64,000 bases of DNA from Hafnia paralvei ATCC 29927. GTDB taxonomy: Bacteria; Pseudomonadota; Gammaproteobacteria; Enterobacterales; Enterobacteriaceae. The position numbers were made by a program, and so were the translations under genes. The notes beneath the pieces are model-generated. The model saw nothing but the letters and a program-made list of their open reading frames with translations, was not told the origin of the DNA and made no database searches. Below are positions 17,049 to 26,528 of this stretch, piece by piece (position 1 is the stretch's first letter; every line of letters starts with the position of its first letter). The stretch is taken from contig NZ_LXET01000041.1 in NCBI RefSeq assembly GCF_001655005.1, forward strand, positions 62,001-126,000. The letters are read 5' to 3'.

Positions 17049-17888
17049 CTATTTATAAATCTCTTCTAGCAGTTCGCGGACATACTCTGGCACCACCTGA
17101 CTAGCAGAGCCATAATGCTTCTCATCAAACTGGCTCTCGACCTGACTTGGTTCGAGATTTAATTCTACCGTATGAGCACCATTCAGATGGGCTTCATGCA
17201 CAAATCCAGCAGCGGGATACACATGGCCAGAGGTTCCAATCGCGATGAAGTAATCTGCTTTAGCCAACGCTTCGTAGATATCATCCATACCGATCGGCAT
17301 TTCACCAAACCACACAATATGTGGACGCAGCGGCGCAGGGAACTGGCAGCAATGACAACGGTCATCAACGGAGAGGTCGCCTTCCCAGCGGATAACCTGT
17401 CCTGACTGGGTACAGCGAGCTTTTAGCAGCTCACCGTGCATATGGATAATTCGCGTGTTTCCCGCGCGTTCGTGCAAATTATCAATATTCTGTGTAACCA
17501 GCACAAAATGATCGCCCAGTTGGCGCTCAAGTTCTGCGAGTGCTAGATGCGCCCCATTAGGCTGAATCTCTGGCTGCTGCAGCTGATGGCGACGCGCATT
17601 ATAGAAGCGCTGTACCAACTCAGGATCGCGCTGATAGCCTTCTGGTGTCGCCACATCTTCAACCCGATGCTCTTCCCATAGACCATCGGCTGCACGGAAC
17701 GTACGTATTCCTGATTCGGCCGAAATACCTGCGCCGGTCAGAACCACAACATAGGGTTTAGTCATACACCCTCCCGCCTCATTGTTCGCGTGACAAAGTG
17801 TGTCACGGTGGAAAATTCGAGAGCGAAAACGCTGATGCCGCAATCGTTTGTTTTTCCTAAACCGGCATATACGATGACGGGTACGCAT
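17049..17888 (-). CDS. cobB: NAD-dependent protein deacylase (sirtuin) CobB
   Basis: CobB removes acetyl and succinyl groups from lysines using NAD+. The 279-residue reading includes a basic N-terminal extension ([14 protein letters not shown]) that E. coli CobB also has. The short isoform would begin at Met 42 (nt 17765). Sirtuin motifs are [26 protein letters not shown] and catalytic His in HMHGELL, with zinc cysteines in CTQSGQ and [13 protein letters not shown]. The class III acyl pocket residues Tyr and Arg are in FYNARR. The gene is 51 nt downstream of nagK, as in E. coli. Confidence 0.96.
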   Translation of the reverse strand: MRTRHRICRFRKNKRLRHQRFRSRIFHRDTLCHANNEAGGCMTKPYVVVLTGAGISAESGIRTFRAADGLWEEHRVEDVATPEGYQRDPELVQRFYNARRHQLQQPEIQPNGAHLALAELERQLGDHFVLVTQNIDNLHERAGNTRIIHMHGELLKARCTQSGQVIRWEGDLSVDDRCHCCQFPAPLRPHIVWFGEMPIGMDDIYEALAKADYFIAIGTSGHVYPAAGFVHEAHLNGAHTVELNLEPSQVESQFDEKHYGSASQVVPEYVRELLEEIYK

Positions 17889-17939
17889 AACGACTGCTCC
17901 TCAATGGTTTCTTTGCCACAACAAAGATAATAATCGTAA

Positions 17940-18851
17940 TTAGTCGGTCAGATTTAAAAATGCCGCGCCTCGCACTCCGCCAGCATCACCGTATCGAGCA
18001 GGCTCAATACGCGGGGCCTTGGCTGCGCTCAGCATAGAACGTGGAACCCGTTCGTTCAGCAAGGGATAAAGCTCGGAGAAATTCGATAGCCCACCGCCCA
18101 ACACCACAAGATGCGGATCGATAACGGTGAATAAATTTCCCAAGCAAATCGCTAGCACATCAGCAAAACAATCAACGTGTGCCAACGCTTGTGCATCAGC
18201 GGCGCGGTAGTGAGCGATAATGTCTTTGGCTCCGAGCTTTTCACCGGTGCGATATTGGTATAACCATTCGAAACCGCGGCCTGAGATGTAGTTTTCGATG
18301 CAGCCCTGTTGCCCGCAGCCACAAGCAAGGCGTGGAGTATCCATCCCAATGCGATCGAGCGCATCAACCGGCAAACGTAAATGACCAAACTCTCCGGCAA
18401 GGTAATTACGGCCTGTAAAACTTTTACCGTTGATAATTAAACCACCACCCACGCCTGTGCCTAAAATAATCCCCAGCACACTCGGATAAGCGCGGAACTC
18501 TGCATCCCACGCTTCCGATAAAGCAAAACAGTTGGCATCATTATCAACACGCACGGGGCGTTTAATCAGGGCAGATAAATCACGCGGCAATGGTTTTCCC
18601 AGGGCTGACGGTATATTGACGGCATAAAGCGTGCCCTTATCTGCATCAATAGACCCAGGGCACCCGATCCCTACTTGCCCCTGAGTTCCCGTCAGGTTAT
18701 CAGCCTCAAATACCAGTGATGCAAAGGCATTAAGCAACTCACGGTAATCATCATGCGGTGTCGCTATGCGTTTTTGCCAGATCGGGTTAAGTTCAGCGTC
18801 AAACACGCCGAGCTCAATTTTGGTGCCACCCATATCAAAACCGTAATACAT
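17940..18851 (-). CDS. nagK: N-acetyl-D-glucosamine kinase
   Basis: This 303-residue ROK-family kinase phosphorylates GlcNAc salvaged from cell-wall recycling. It begins with the ATP-binding [13 protein letters not shown]. The catalytic Asp is in [14 protein letters not shown], and the zinc-binding ROK cysteine cluster is [20 protein letters not shown] precedes the ATG. It sits between cobB and lolE in the same order as E. coli. Confidence 0.96.
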   Translation of the reverse strand: MYYGFDMGGTKIELGVFDAELNPIWQKRIATPHDDYRELLNAFASLVFEADNLTGTQGQVGIGCPGSIDADKGTLYAVNIPSALGKPLPRDLSALIKRPVRVDNDANCFALSEAWDAEFRAYPSVLGIILGTGVGGGLIINGKSFTGRNYLAGEFGHLRLPVDALDRIGMDTPRLACGCGQQGCIENYISGRGFEWLYQYRTGEKLGAKDIIAHYRAADAQALAHVDCFADVLAICLGNLFTVIDPHLVVLGGGLSNFSELYPLLNERVPRSMLSAAKAPRIEPARYGDAGGVRGAAFLNLTD

Positions 18852-18880
18852 CTACACAACTCCTATTGAGTCAGCATGCA

Positions 18881-20131
18881 TTACTGACCACCGCTCAATA
18901 CCCGCGCAGGATCTATACGACTGGCTCGTCGAGCTGGATACCAGCTAGCAACCAGACTTAGAATAATCGCCGTGGCAAGCACTTCCACTACATCAACCCA
19001 ATGCAGTTCAGTTGGCAGGAAATCGATGGGATAGATATCTCCAGATAACAAACGATGTCCGATCACTTTTTCGATAATCTTCGAGATGTTCGTTAGCTGC
19101 AGAGATGCTACGACACCAATCACAACGCCGGACACACTCCCCACCATTCCAGCCAGTAAACCATACCAGATGAAAATAGCGCGGATCAGCCGATCTTTCG
19201 CGCCGAGCGTTCGCAGTACCGCAATATCGCTGCTCTTATCTTTCACGGCCATAACCAGCGTAGAAACAATGTTGAAGCAGGCCACACCAATCACCAGCAC
19301 CATCGCCAAATACATAATGGCGCGGATCATCTGGATATCACGGAACATGTACCCATAGGTACCTTTCCAGCTACGAAGATACACGTAAGCATTGGTCACT
19401 TCACCCGCGTCACGCACCAGCTTATCGGCGTTAAACACGTCATTAACTTTGATGCTGATACCGGTGACACTGTCACCGAGATCTTGATACTGCTGGGCAT
19501 CCGCCAGGGGTACCATCGCTAAGCTGTGATCCAGCATCCCACTCAGTTGTAAAATGCCGCTAACGTGTAGACGAATACGTTTAGGTTGTAATAGTTTCAT
19601 CTGAGGATCGTTATTGGGCACCATCACAGTCACCCAATCCCCAACTTTTACATGGAGCGCATCGGCCACACCTTTGCCTAAAATAACCTGTTGCTCACCT
19701 GCTTTGAACTTCGACCACGCATTATCCTGCACATATTGTGACAGTGAGCTCACGCGGCTTTCTTGTTCAGGATTTACGCCGCGCAGTTGTACCGCAACTA
19801 GCTGAGTGCCACTTTCAATCAGCCCCGTAAACTCAACGTAAGGCGCGGCGGCAACAATGCCTTTAACTTTCTCCACACGCTCCAGCACCTGTGGCCAGCC
19901 AGTGAACGGCTGCTCTACAGGAAAAATTTCACCGTGGGGCACCACGGAGAGAATGCGATGGTCTAGCTCACGCTCAAAACCATTCATGGCGCTTAGCCCG
20001 ACGATCAACACGGCTACGCCCAGTGCAATACCGATGGTAGAAATAACGGAGATCAGAGACACCATGCCACCACGGCGGCGCCCACGGCTAAAGCGTAGGC
20101 CGATCAGCAGGGATAATGGTGAAACCGACAT
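18881..20131 (-). CDS. lolE: Lipoprotein-releasing ABC transporter permease LolE
   Basis: This 416-residue inner-membrane subunit of LolCDE extracts outer-membrane lipoproteins and hands them to LolA. It has an N-terminal transmembrane helix (about 25-50), a large periplasmic domain, and three C-terminal helices in the FtsX/MacB fold (from about residue 270). Its ATG shares the A of the lolD stop (TAATG), so translation is coupled. Confidence 0.96.
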   Translation of the reverse strand: MSVSPLSLLIGLRFSRGRRRGGMVSLISVISTIGIALGVAVLIVGLSAMNGFERELDHRILSVVPHGEIFPVEQPFTGWPQVLERVEKVKGIVAAAPYVEFTGLIESGTQLVAVQLRGVNPEQESRVSSLSQYVQDNAWSKFKAGEQQVILGKGVADALHVKVGDWVTVMVPNNDPQMKLLQPKRIRLHVSGILQLSGMLDHSLAMVPLADAQQYQDLGDSVTGISIKVNDVFNADKLVRDAGEVTNAYVYLRSWKGTYGYMFRDIQMIRAIMYLAMVLVIGVACFNIVSTLVMAVKDKSSDIAVLRTLGAKDRLIRAIFIWYGLLAGMVGSVSGVVIGVVASLQLTNISKIIEKVIGHRLLSGDIYPIDFLPTELHWVDVVEVLATAIILSLVASWYPARRASRIDPARVLSGGQ

Positions 20132-20850
20132 TATTGCGCCCCCATCAGGGTCACATTTTGCTGAAGCTGCCCATCACGCATTTCAAGCTGACGGTTCAAG
20201 CGCTTAGCCAACGCTAAATCGTGAGTAACAACCAAAAAAGCGGTTCCTTGACGAACATTCAGCTCACCTAACAGATCAAAAATACTGTCAGCGGTACGCA
20301 TATCGAGGTTACCGGTCGGTTCATCGGCCAACACCAGCGAAGGATTATTCACCAAGGCACGGGCAATCGCGACACGCTGGCGCTCGCCACCAGAAAGCTC
20401 AGACGGCCGATGGTGGCTACGTTTCGCCAAACCAACGGCGGTGAGCATATCCATGGCTTTACCCTGCGCATCCTCACCCTTTTTACCGCCGATCAACAAC
20501 GGCATCATTACGTTTTCTAACGCGCTAAAATCGGGCAACAGATGATGGAACTGATAAATAAAACCCAGTTCGCGGTTACGTAATTCCGCCTTCGCGGTTG
20601 AGCTCATCTCATTCAGCGACTGGCCTTTGAATATCACTTCACCAGAGGTTGGCGAATCTAATCCCCCGAGCAGATGCAGCAGCGTACTTTTACCCGAACC
20701 AGAGCTTCCGACAATGGCCATCATTTCGCCCGGCTGCATGTCAAAGGTCACATTACGCAATACGTCCGTGTGCAATTTGCCTTCATGGTAGGTTTTGCAC
20801 AGATCTTTGCACTGCAACAGTTCTTTATACAAAGACGGAGAATTACTCAT
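20131..20850 (-). CDS. lolD: Lipoprotein-releasing ABC transporter ATPase LolD
   Basis: This 239-residue ABC ATPase powers LolCDE. Walker A is GSSGSGKST, the signature is [15 protein letters not shown], and Walker B is [12 protein letters not shown], followed by the H-loop VVTHDLALA. Its start overlaps the lolC stop by 8 nt (ATGAGTAA) and its stop overlaps the lolE start, as expected for three subunits made in fixed ratio. Confidence 0.97.
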   Translation of the reverse strand: MSNSPSLYKELLQCKDLCKTYHEGKLHTDVLRNVTFDMQPGEMMAIVGSSGSGKSTLLHLLGGLDSPTSGEVIFKGQSLNEMSSTAKAELRNRELGFIYQFHHLLPDFSALENVMMPLLIGGKKGEDAQGKAMDMLTAVGLAKRSHHRPSELSGGERQRVAIARALVNNPSLVLADEPTGNLDMRTADSIFDLLGELNVRQGTAFLVVTHDLALAKRLNRQLEMRDGQLQQNVTLMGAQ

Positions 20851-22042
20851 AACGTAAAGCCTCAGCAGGATTCACCGCGGCAGCTCGCCACGACGGATAT
20901 AACGTAGAAAGCAGCGCCAGCAACATTGCCACAACGGCAATCAGCACAACCTGCGGAATATTGATATCAACCGGTAGATTGCCACCGGCTAACATTTCCC
21001 CTAAACCAGGGATGACATTGATCTGGCTGGCGAACACCACGCCAAGCACTGCACCTAACAACGCGCCAATAATACCGGCGCTGGCGCCCTGCACCATAAA
21101 CACGGACATAATCTGCCCACGTGTTAAGCCTTGAGTCTGTAGGATCGCAACTTCGCCCTGCTTTTCCATCACCAGTAAGCTCAGTGAAGTAATAATGTTA
21201 AACGCAGCCACAGCGATAATTAAGCTCAGCAGCAAACCCATCATGTTTTTTTCCATCTTGACCGCTTGGAACAGCTCGCCTTTACGCTCGCGCCAGTCCT
21301 TCCATTCCAAGCCTTTTTCCAGCGGTTGACTTACCAGAGCGTCAATCGCCAAAGGTTTATCCATATAAACACGCCAACCGGTGATATTCCCCAGCGGATA
21401 TCTCATCAAACGCGAAGCATCCTGTTGGTTCATCAGCATCTGATACTGATCAACTTCGCTGTCAGCAGAAAAAGTGCCCACCACGTTGAACACGCGCTGG
21501 CTAGGAATGCGCCCCATCGGCGTGAATTGGCTAGCACTCGGCACCATGATCCGCAGTTTCTCGCCGCGCTTAACACCGAGCTGCCCTGCTAGCTGGTCAC
21601 CTAAAATGACATTGTATTGACCGGGCTGCAGCGCCTGTAGGTTGGAGCCATTGAGATAAGCAGAAAGCGGTTCTTTCTCATTAGGATTGACGCCCAGAAT
21701 GACGCCCACAGCTACGCTATGTGCGCTTTGCAACACGGCATTGCCGGTTGTCAGAGGGGCAACACGTTTCACCCCTGCCAGATGTTCAAACTGTGTGGCG
21801 GGGACCTGCTCTGGATTTATCGACCCTTGTGTCGATGTGATCAATGCCTGCGGCATCAATCCAAGAATATTGTTTTCCAGATCGCGCTCAAAACCGTTCA
21901 TCACCGAAAGAACGATGACGAGCGCCATAACACCAAGCGTGATGCCTATAGTAGAAAGCCAAGAGACAAACCGGCCAAAGCGGTCTGAGGCTCGTCCGCG
22001 CATATAACGCAGACCGATGAATAACGCGACAGGTTGATACAT
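20843..22042 (-). CDS. lolC: Lipoprotein-releasing ABC transporter permease LolC
   Basis: This 399-residue permease is the paralogue of LolE and the subunit that recruits LolA. It has an N-terminal membrane helix (about 25-50), a periplasmic loop, and an FtsX-type three-helix C-terminal region with [19 protein letters not shown]. It is the first gene of lolCDE. In E. coli ycfT lies between lolC and mfd; here a regulator and an autotransporter occupy that place. Confidence 0.96.
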   Translation of the reverse strand: MYQPVALFIGLRYMRGRASDRFGRFVSWLSTIGITLGVMALVIVLSVMNGFERDLENNILGLMPQALITSTQGSINPEQVPATQFEHLAGVKRVAPLTTGNAVLQSAHSVAVGVILGVNPNEKEPLSAYLNGSNLQALQPGQYNVILGDQLAGQLGVKRGEKLRIMVPSASQFTPMGRIPSQRVFNVVGTFSADSEVDQYQMLMNQQDASRLMRYPLGNITGWRVYMDKPLAIDALVSQPLEKGLEWKDWRERKGELFQAVKMEKNMMGLLLSLIIAVAAFNIITSLSLLVMEKQGEVAILQTQGLTRGQIMSVFMVQGASAGIIGALLGAVLGVVFASQINVIPGLGEMLAGGNLPVDINIPQVVLIAVVAMLLALLSTLYPSWRAAAVNPAEALRYE

Positions 22043-22876
22043 GAAATCCGTTCGGTTGCTGTAGTTAAAGCAAAGAGATTGTTGATGATAATGTTTACAA
22101 CCCCTTTAGGGAACCCAAAACACTCTCTATATACGGTTTTTTACCAGAAGACGGCAATTTCATCGCCTAGTAGTGACGCATTTTTGAGCACACTCACCTC
22201 GCTGTTCGTTTTACGGCGGTAACTTAGTTAGCGAAACATTCCATCCATGAATATTAGATATTCATCTTATACTTTTTACCTAAGGATATTCTGAAAAATA
22301 GCCTGTCGTACCTTAGACAACGCAATTATGCCAACTTCACCGACTCATAAATCGTCATTTTTTAATAGATTAAAATAGCTGTTTCGTATCCTAATTCAGT
22401 ATTTCATCCACTTATTTTTTGCTGTAAAAATTCTTTTAAAAAAAATAACGCTAATAAAATTCACCATGATTCCTATCTTACTCATTCATTTTTATATAAA
22501 AATAGCAGATGTGCATATAACACCTTTTGGTACTCACCCTGCGCACTACTCAATTCATATAAACGATCGATAACAAAATACCAATAGATGACACCTATCA
22601 ATTGATAGCCTTTCGATCTGTAAAACCATCTTTAATCACACAGAATTTATGAGTAAACTAAAACCATTAACAAGCTATATTATTATTTTTTTAATTAGAC
22701 CAATTATAACAAAACAGGTGTTTGTAACTTTAAAAAATTCAGCGACCGGTCTCCACCAGAAGAATAATTCTATTCCATCTACTGTACTAAAAATATTTAC
22801 ACACGCACTAGCTCAAAGTGAAAAGAGGTCATTGCATAATAAAAGTACACATTGGAAATCGTAAACAGGGATCTGT
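22043..22876. other. Long AT-rich intergenic region with nested dyads, no confident gene
   Basis: These 834 nt between the divergent lolC and luxR-type genes are strongly AT-rich. They contain the perfect palindrome CTATCAATTGATAG (22595-22608), flanked by GATCGA (22565-22570) and TCGATC (22613-22618), which are reverse complements. A 71-codon open frame at 22649-22864 has no ribosome-binding site and no recognisable domain and is not called. The region must hold promoters for both flanking genes; the composition suggests acquired DNA. Confidence 0.5.
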
Positions 22877-23533
22877 ATGCCACAAATTGCTATTGTCGAA
22901 CGGTGCCATTTTATAAGGAATGGACTAAAAAGCCTCTTATTAGATATTACTCAAGAACAGGGGCACCACACTGAGATCCATACCTTCAACAGCATAAGCG
23001 ATATCGATAAATGTCGTTATAAATCAGTAGAAAATGATCTTGACAGACTAATTATGGTCGTTAATGCGTCTAGTGGATTTTATAGCCTCACAAAAGGCTT
23101 TCATCCGTTCATTGAAAACTTAGTTGCCAGAATTCCTAGCATCAAAATCATTATTATTTGCGAAGATACACTGCAGCGCCTTGCGTATCATGAATTACGT
23201 TCTCATCACAGCGTAAGCGGGATTATTTCAACGAAGAGCAAAATTGATGACCTCAAAGCTCAGTTGGAGAGCGTTGTTTATTCTCATAACCAGTCAGTTC
23301 GGCCAAATAACTCATCCAGAATTATGCTAACTAAAAGAGAACAGCAGGTTATTAACGCACTTCTTTCAGGGAAAAGTGCAGCGACTATCGCTGGAAAGCT
23401 CAATGTCAGCCAGAAAACAATCAGTGCTCATAAAATTAACGCATTAAAGAAACTCAATATTAGAACAATCGCACTGCTATTTGACATATTACCTTTATCC
23501 AGTCAGGAGATAAATATGAATCCATATCAATAA
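22877..23533 (+). CDS. LuxR-family transcriptional regulator with degenerate receiver domain
   Basis: This 218-residue protein has a C-terminal LuxR/FixJ helix-turn-helix (about residues 148-205: TKREQQVINALLSGKSAATIA, then NVSQKTISAHKINALKKL). The N-terminal half keeps the receiver-like start (IAIVERCHFIRNGL) and overall RcsB/FimZ size. However, the acidic pocket is gone and the usual phospho-Asp position reads VVNASSG, so phosphorylation is unlikely. AT-rich codon use fits horizontal origin. It is encoded 135 nt upstream of the autotransporter on the same strand and is its probable regulator. No sensor kinase is nearby. Confidence 0.8.
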   Translation: MPQIAIVERCHFIRNGLKSLLLDITQEQGHHTEIHTFNSISDIDKCRYKSVENDLDRLIMVVNASSGFYSLTKGFHPFIENLVARIPSIKIIIICEDTLQRLAYHELRSHHSVSGIISTKSKIDDLKAQLESVVYSHNQSVRPNNSSRIMLTKREQQVINALLSGKSAATIAGKLNVSQKTISAHKINALKKLNIRTIALLFDILPLSSQEINMNPYQ

Positions 23534-23668
23534 TCATAACCGAATGGAATCATCTCAAGTAAAAACAATTACCCTCTGCACCCTTCCTATCAGAGCATGA
23601 TTTCAGCGTGCTAGGTAGAAAATACGCTCGTCTTAATATTAAGTTTTTATGAATCAGGGAATATTTTC

Positions 23669-26227
23669 ATGGATAAAAAAATAACTCTCATTGCGCTCTC
23701 TTTAATTCAAGCCTTCTCTTTAGCGGGGTATGCGAACCAAGCCAGTGCGGCTACATTTTGTGGCGATCGCCCTAATGTGACTTGGGGTGGCGATAGCACC
23801 ATCAGCGGCGACTTAGGCGCAGATCAATGCTACGAAATCGGCGCAGGCCCTGGCTACGCAGGTAGCGGTATCAATCTTAACGCTCTGGCAGGCAGTAAGC
23901 TTAGCGTCGTGGGCTACTTGAAAGACTCTACGGTTAACGATGGTGCAGAAGTCTGGATTGGTAAAGATCCAATGATAGCTTGGGATGATTATTTTGCAGA
24001 TGCGCCAGCAAATGCCACCAATATCATAATCAAATCAGGTGCATTAATCCGTGTTGTTGAAAGCGGAACCTTGCGAGACTCTCAGATCGATGGTGGTACT
24101 GTTTACGTCTATAAAAACAAGGTGGACGGCGGGCAATCCATTGACAACAGTGTGAATGCAGGTGGGCGTTTGTTTGTTTATCTAGAGGGGAAATCCCAGG
24201 GAACTATTATCAATGATGGGGGAACCGAGTTCGTACAGCAAAAAGGAACCTCACAAAATACGCTGATCAACTCGGGAGGCACACAGCAGGTTCGCTTAGA
24301 GGGTCAGGCTGATAACACGACTATCAACGATGGTGGTACTCAATATGTGACTACTGGCGGCGTTGCCACAAATACACACGTGTATGGTGGCTCGCAAATT
24401 CTTACCGCCACCGAAACTAACCCTCTAGGTGGCACTGCTCAGCATACGCAGGTTTACCTCGATGGGACACAGCATATTTTGATGGGTTCATCTGCTGTTG
24501 ACACCCAGCTTTTTGATCATGCTGAACAATATATTTATGCCAGTTCTTCGGCTGAAAATGTCACCATCAATGATAACGCCAGCACCACCCTGCGGGATAC
24601 GGCTCAGTTGCTCGGTGAGACTCAGATAAACAATCAAGGCCGATTAAATATCATTGCCGAAGACCAGGATGCTGAAGCTTATGCTGAATCAGTTAATTTG
24701 AATGGTGAAAACACCGCTGTTCAGATTTTTGCCAACGGAAGTGATACTCAAGGCGCCCATATTGGAATTCTGCAAGGCAATGGGAACGTTATATTCTCTC
24801 AAGCTAACGCTGACACCCATTCACACTTAAACGTAGATAAGCTCTCAGGCAATCTTAACTTTTTGTTCAACAGCAGTATTCAGGAAGGGCGTGGTGATTT
24901 CTTAACAATAGCTGACGGCAGTGGCAATCATAAGGTCGTAGTACAGGACTCAGGCAAAGAGATCACCGATCCCGGCAATACAACGTTAAATCTAATTAAT
25001 GATCAAAGCAGTGGAGCCCATTTCAGTCTGGCGTCTCTCTCAGGGCATACTATTGCTGCCGTGGATGGCGGCACCTATATGTACACGCTTAAAAAGCAAG
25101 CGGATAAGGATGGCATGCACGGCGACGTATGGTATTTGGGCTCTGATTTCTCCAGTACGCCAGATCCTGAACCTACACCCGACCCAGACCCGACTCCTGA
25201 CCCTGATCCAACCCCCGATCCCGATCCAACCCCCGATCCCGATCCAACTCCGGAACCTGAACCTACCCCAGAACCGGAACCCACTCCGGAGCCACAACCA
25301 AAACCCCAGACGACACCGTCAACCGACGCGGTGCTTAGCATGGCCTCTGCAAATCAATTTATTTTTGATGGCGAGCTGCAGAGCCTAAGATTCCGTAAAG
25401 GTGACCTTAACGCGAGTAAAGGACAAAACGCGGGGATTTGGGGTCGATACTTGACCAACAACACTCACGTCGAAAGCACAAATAATGCGGCCTACCGCAT
25501 GCAACAGAATGGCTTCGAGATCGGTGGGGACAAGGTCTTTACCTTAGAGTCCGGTTATTTGCTGGCTGGTGCGTTCACCTCATACAGTGACAATAGTTTG
25601 AAACACGCACGCGGGGGTAATAGCAGCATCGACAGCTATAGCATCGGGGCCTACCTGACCTATTTCGACAACAGCGGCTATTACATTGATGGTGTGTTAA
25701 AAGCTAACCGTTTTAGCAACTCACTCAACGCCAGAATGACATCTGGCAGCTCAGCCCGCAGTGATTATCATCAGAATGCTATCGGTGGTGCATTAGAAGC
25801 CGGTTATCACTACAGTTTTGCCGACACTTGGTTTGCCGAACCTTATTTACGCACTTCCTACTTCATTGCTGAAAGCAAAGACATTACGCTGAATAACGGC
25901 ATGAAGGCGAACATCGATAATAATCGCTCGGCGAAGGCGGAGATCGGTAGCACTTTCGGAACCCAATTCTCCTTATCGAATGGCACAGACATCAAACCTT
26001 ACATTCGTGTCGCCGTTGAGCGCGAGTTCATTAAGTCCAATAACGTAACGATTAATCGAAATAACGATTTCAACAATGATTTCTCCGGTAACGCAGGTAA
26101 ATATGGCGCAGGCGTAAACGTTCAAGTGACGTCCACGACCACGCTGTACGCCGAGGCAAACTACCGCAACGGACAGCATGTTGAATCACCGTTGATGGGC
26201 AATGTCGGTTTCCGCATTAACTTTTAA
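23669..26227 (+). CDS. AIDA-type self-transporting adhesin (type Va autotransporter)
   Basis: The protein has 852 residues. A signal peptide (about 1-27, ending ASA) is followed by a beta-helical passenger with AIDA-I-like repeats of about 19 residues carrying the GGT(E/Q)xV pattern (about 150-330). A proline-acidic linker of DPDPTP/EPEPTP units lies at about residues 497-550. The C-terminal autotransporter barrel runs from about residue 580 (GIWGRYLTNNTHVES) and ends MGNVGFRINF with a terminal Phe. Such proteins mediate surface adhesion, autoaggregation and biofilm. Two cysteines lie near the passenger N terminus. It is preceded by the LuxR-type gene and followed by a terminator. Binding target unknown. 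Confidence 0.92.
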   Translation: MDKKITLIALSLIQAFSLAGYANQASAATFCGDRPNVTWGGDSTISGDLGADQCYEIGAGPGYAGSGINLNALAGSKLSVVGYLKDSTVNDGAEVWIGKDPMIAWDDYFADAPANATNIIIKSGALIRVVESGTLRDSQIDGGTVYVYKNKVDGGQSIDNSVNAGGRLFVYLEGKSQGTIINDGGTEFVQQKGTSQNTLINSGGTQQVRLEGQADNTTINDGGTQYVTTGGVATNTHVYGGSQILTATETNPLGGTAQHTQVYLDGTQHILMGSSAVDTQLFDHAEQYIYASSSAENVTINDNASTTLRDTAQLLGETQINNQGRLNIIAEDQDAEAYAESVNLNGENTAVQIFANGSDTQGAHIGILQGNGNVIFSQANADTHSHLNVDKLSGNLNFLFNSSIQEGRGDFLTIADGSGNHKVVVQDSGKEITDPGNTTLNLINDQSSGAHFSLASLSGHTIAAVDGGTYMYTLKKQADKDGMHGDVWYLGSDFSSTPDPEPTPDPDPTPDPDPTPDPDPTPDPDPTPEPEPTPEPEPTPEPQPKPQTTPSTDAVLSMASANQFIFDGELQSLRFRKGDLNASKGQNAGIWGRYLTNNTHVESTNNAAYRMQQNGFEIGGDKVFTLESGYLLAGAFTSYSDNSLKHARGGNSSIDSYSIGAYLTYFDNSGYYIDGVLKANRFSNSLNARMTSGSSARSDYHQNAIGGALEAGYHYSFADTWFAEPYLRTSYFIAESKDITLNNGMKANIDNNRSAKAEIGSTFGTQFSLSNGTDIKPYIRVAVEREFIKSNNVTINRNNDFNNDFSGNAGKYGAGVNVQVTSTTTLYAEANYRNGQHVESPLMGNVGFRINF
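25162..25304 (+). repeat. 18-bp tandem repeat encoding the proline-acidic linker
   Basis: About eight degenerate 18-bp units encode (D/E)P(D/E)PTP. The central copies (around 25207-25248) are identical, including ACCCCCGATCCCGATCCA. The unit is a multiple of three, so slippage would change linker length without breaking the frame. Confidence 0.85.
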
Positions 26228-26245
26228 TCTATCGCATGACTCTCA

Positions 26246-26284
26246 ATATCTCCGACTCTTTGGAGAGTCGGGGATATTTCTTTC
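26246..26284 (+). terminator. Terminator of the autotransporter gene
   Basis: ATATCTCCGACTCT (26246-26259) pairs with AGAGTCGGGGATAT (26264-26277) around TTGG, with one T-G pair, followed by TTCTTTC. Confidence 0.85.
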
Positions 26285-26528
26285 ATGGTTATTCTTTATT
26301 GTTATTTGGTTATTAATTCACCGCTTTAGCATTAACTCCCCTCAAATCTGCCGATAATTTCAGCAAATGAAAATAAAAATGAATATAACCATTTGTTTTT
26401 AATAATTTTAAATCAAATACCCTACTCTGCTGTTGCCAAAGAAAAGTGATAAAGGATAATAAAGCTCAGAACTGCGGTGCCTGATGAGGCGACGCGCCAA
26501 AAGAGCTACAGAGACTGACTAACGATTT

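Noticed and set aside
22649..22864. 71-codon AT-rich frame before the LuxR-type gene
   Set aside because: No Shine-Dalgarno sequence and no recognisable domain; composition equals the noncoding surroundings.
25040..25341. Two reverse-strand glycine/serine-rich frames inside the autotransporter gene
   Set aside because: They are the antisense shadow of the DPDPTP repeat, which yields GSGVGSGSG by complementarity.
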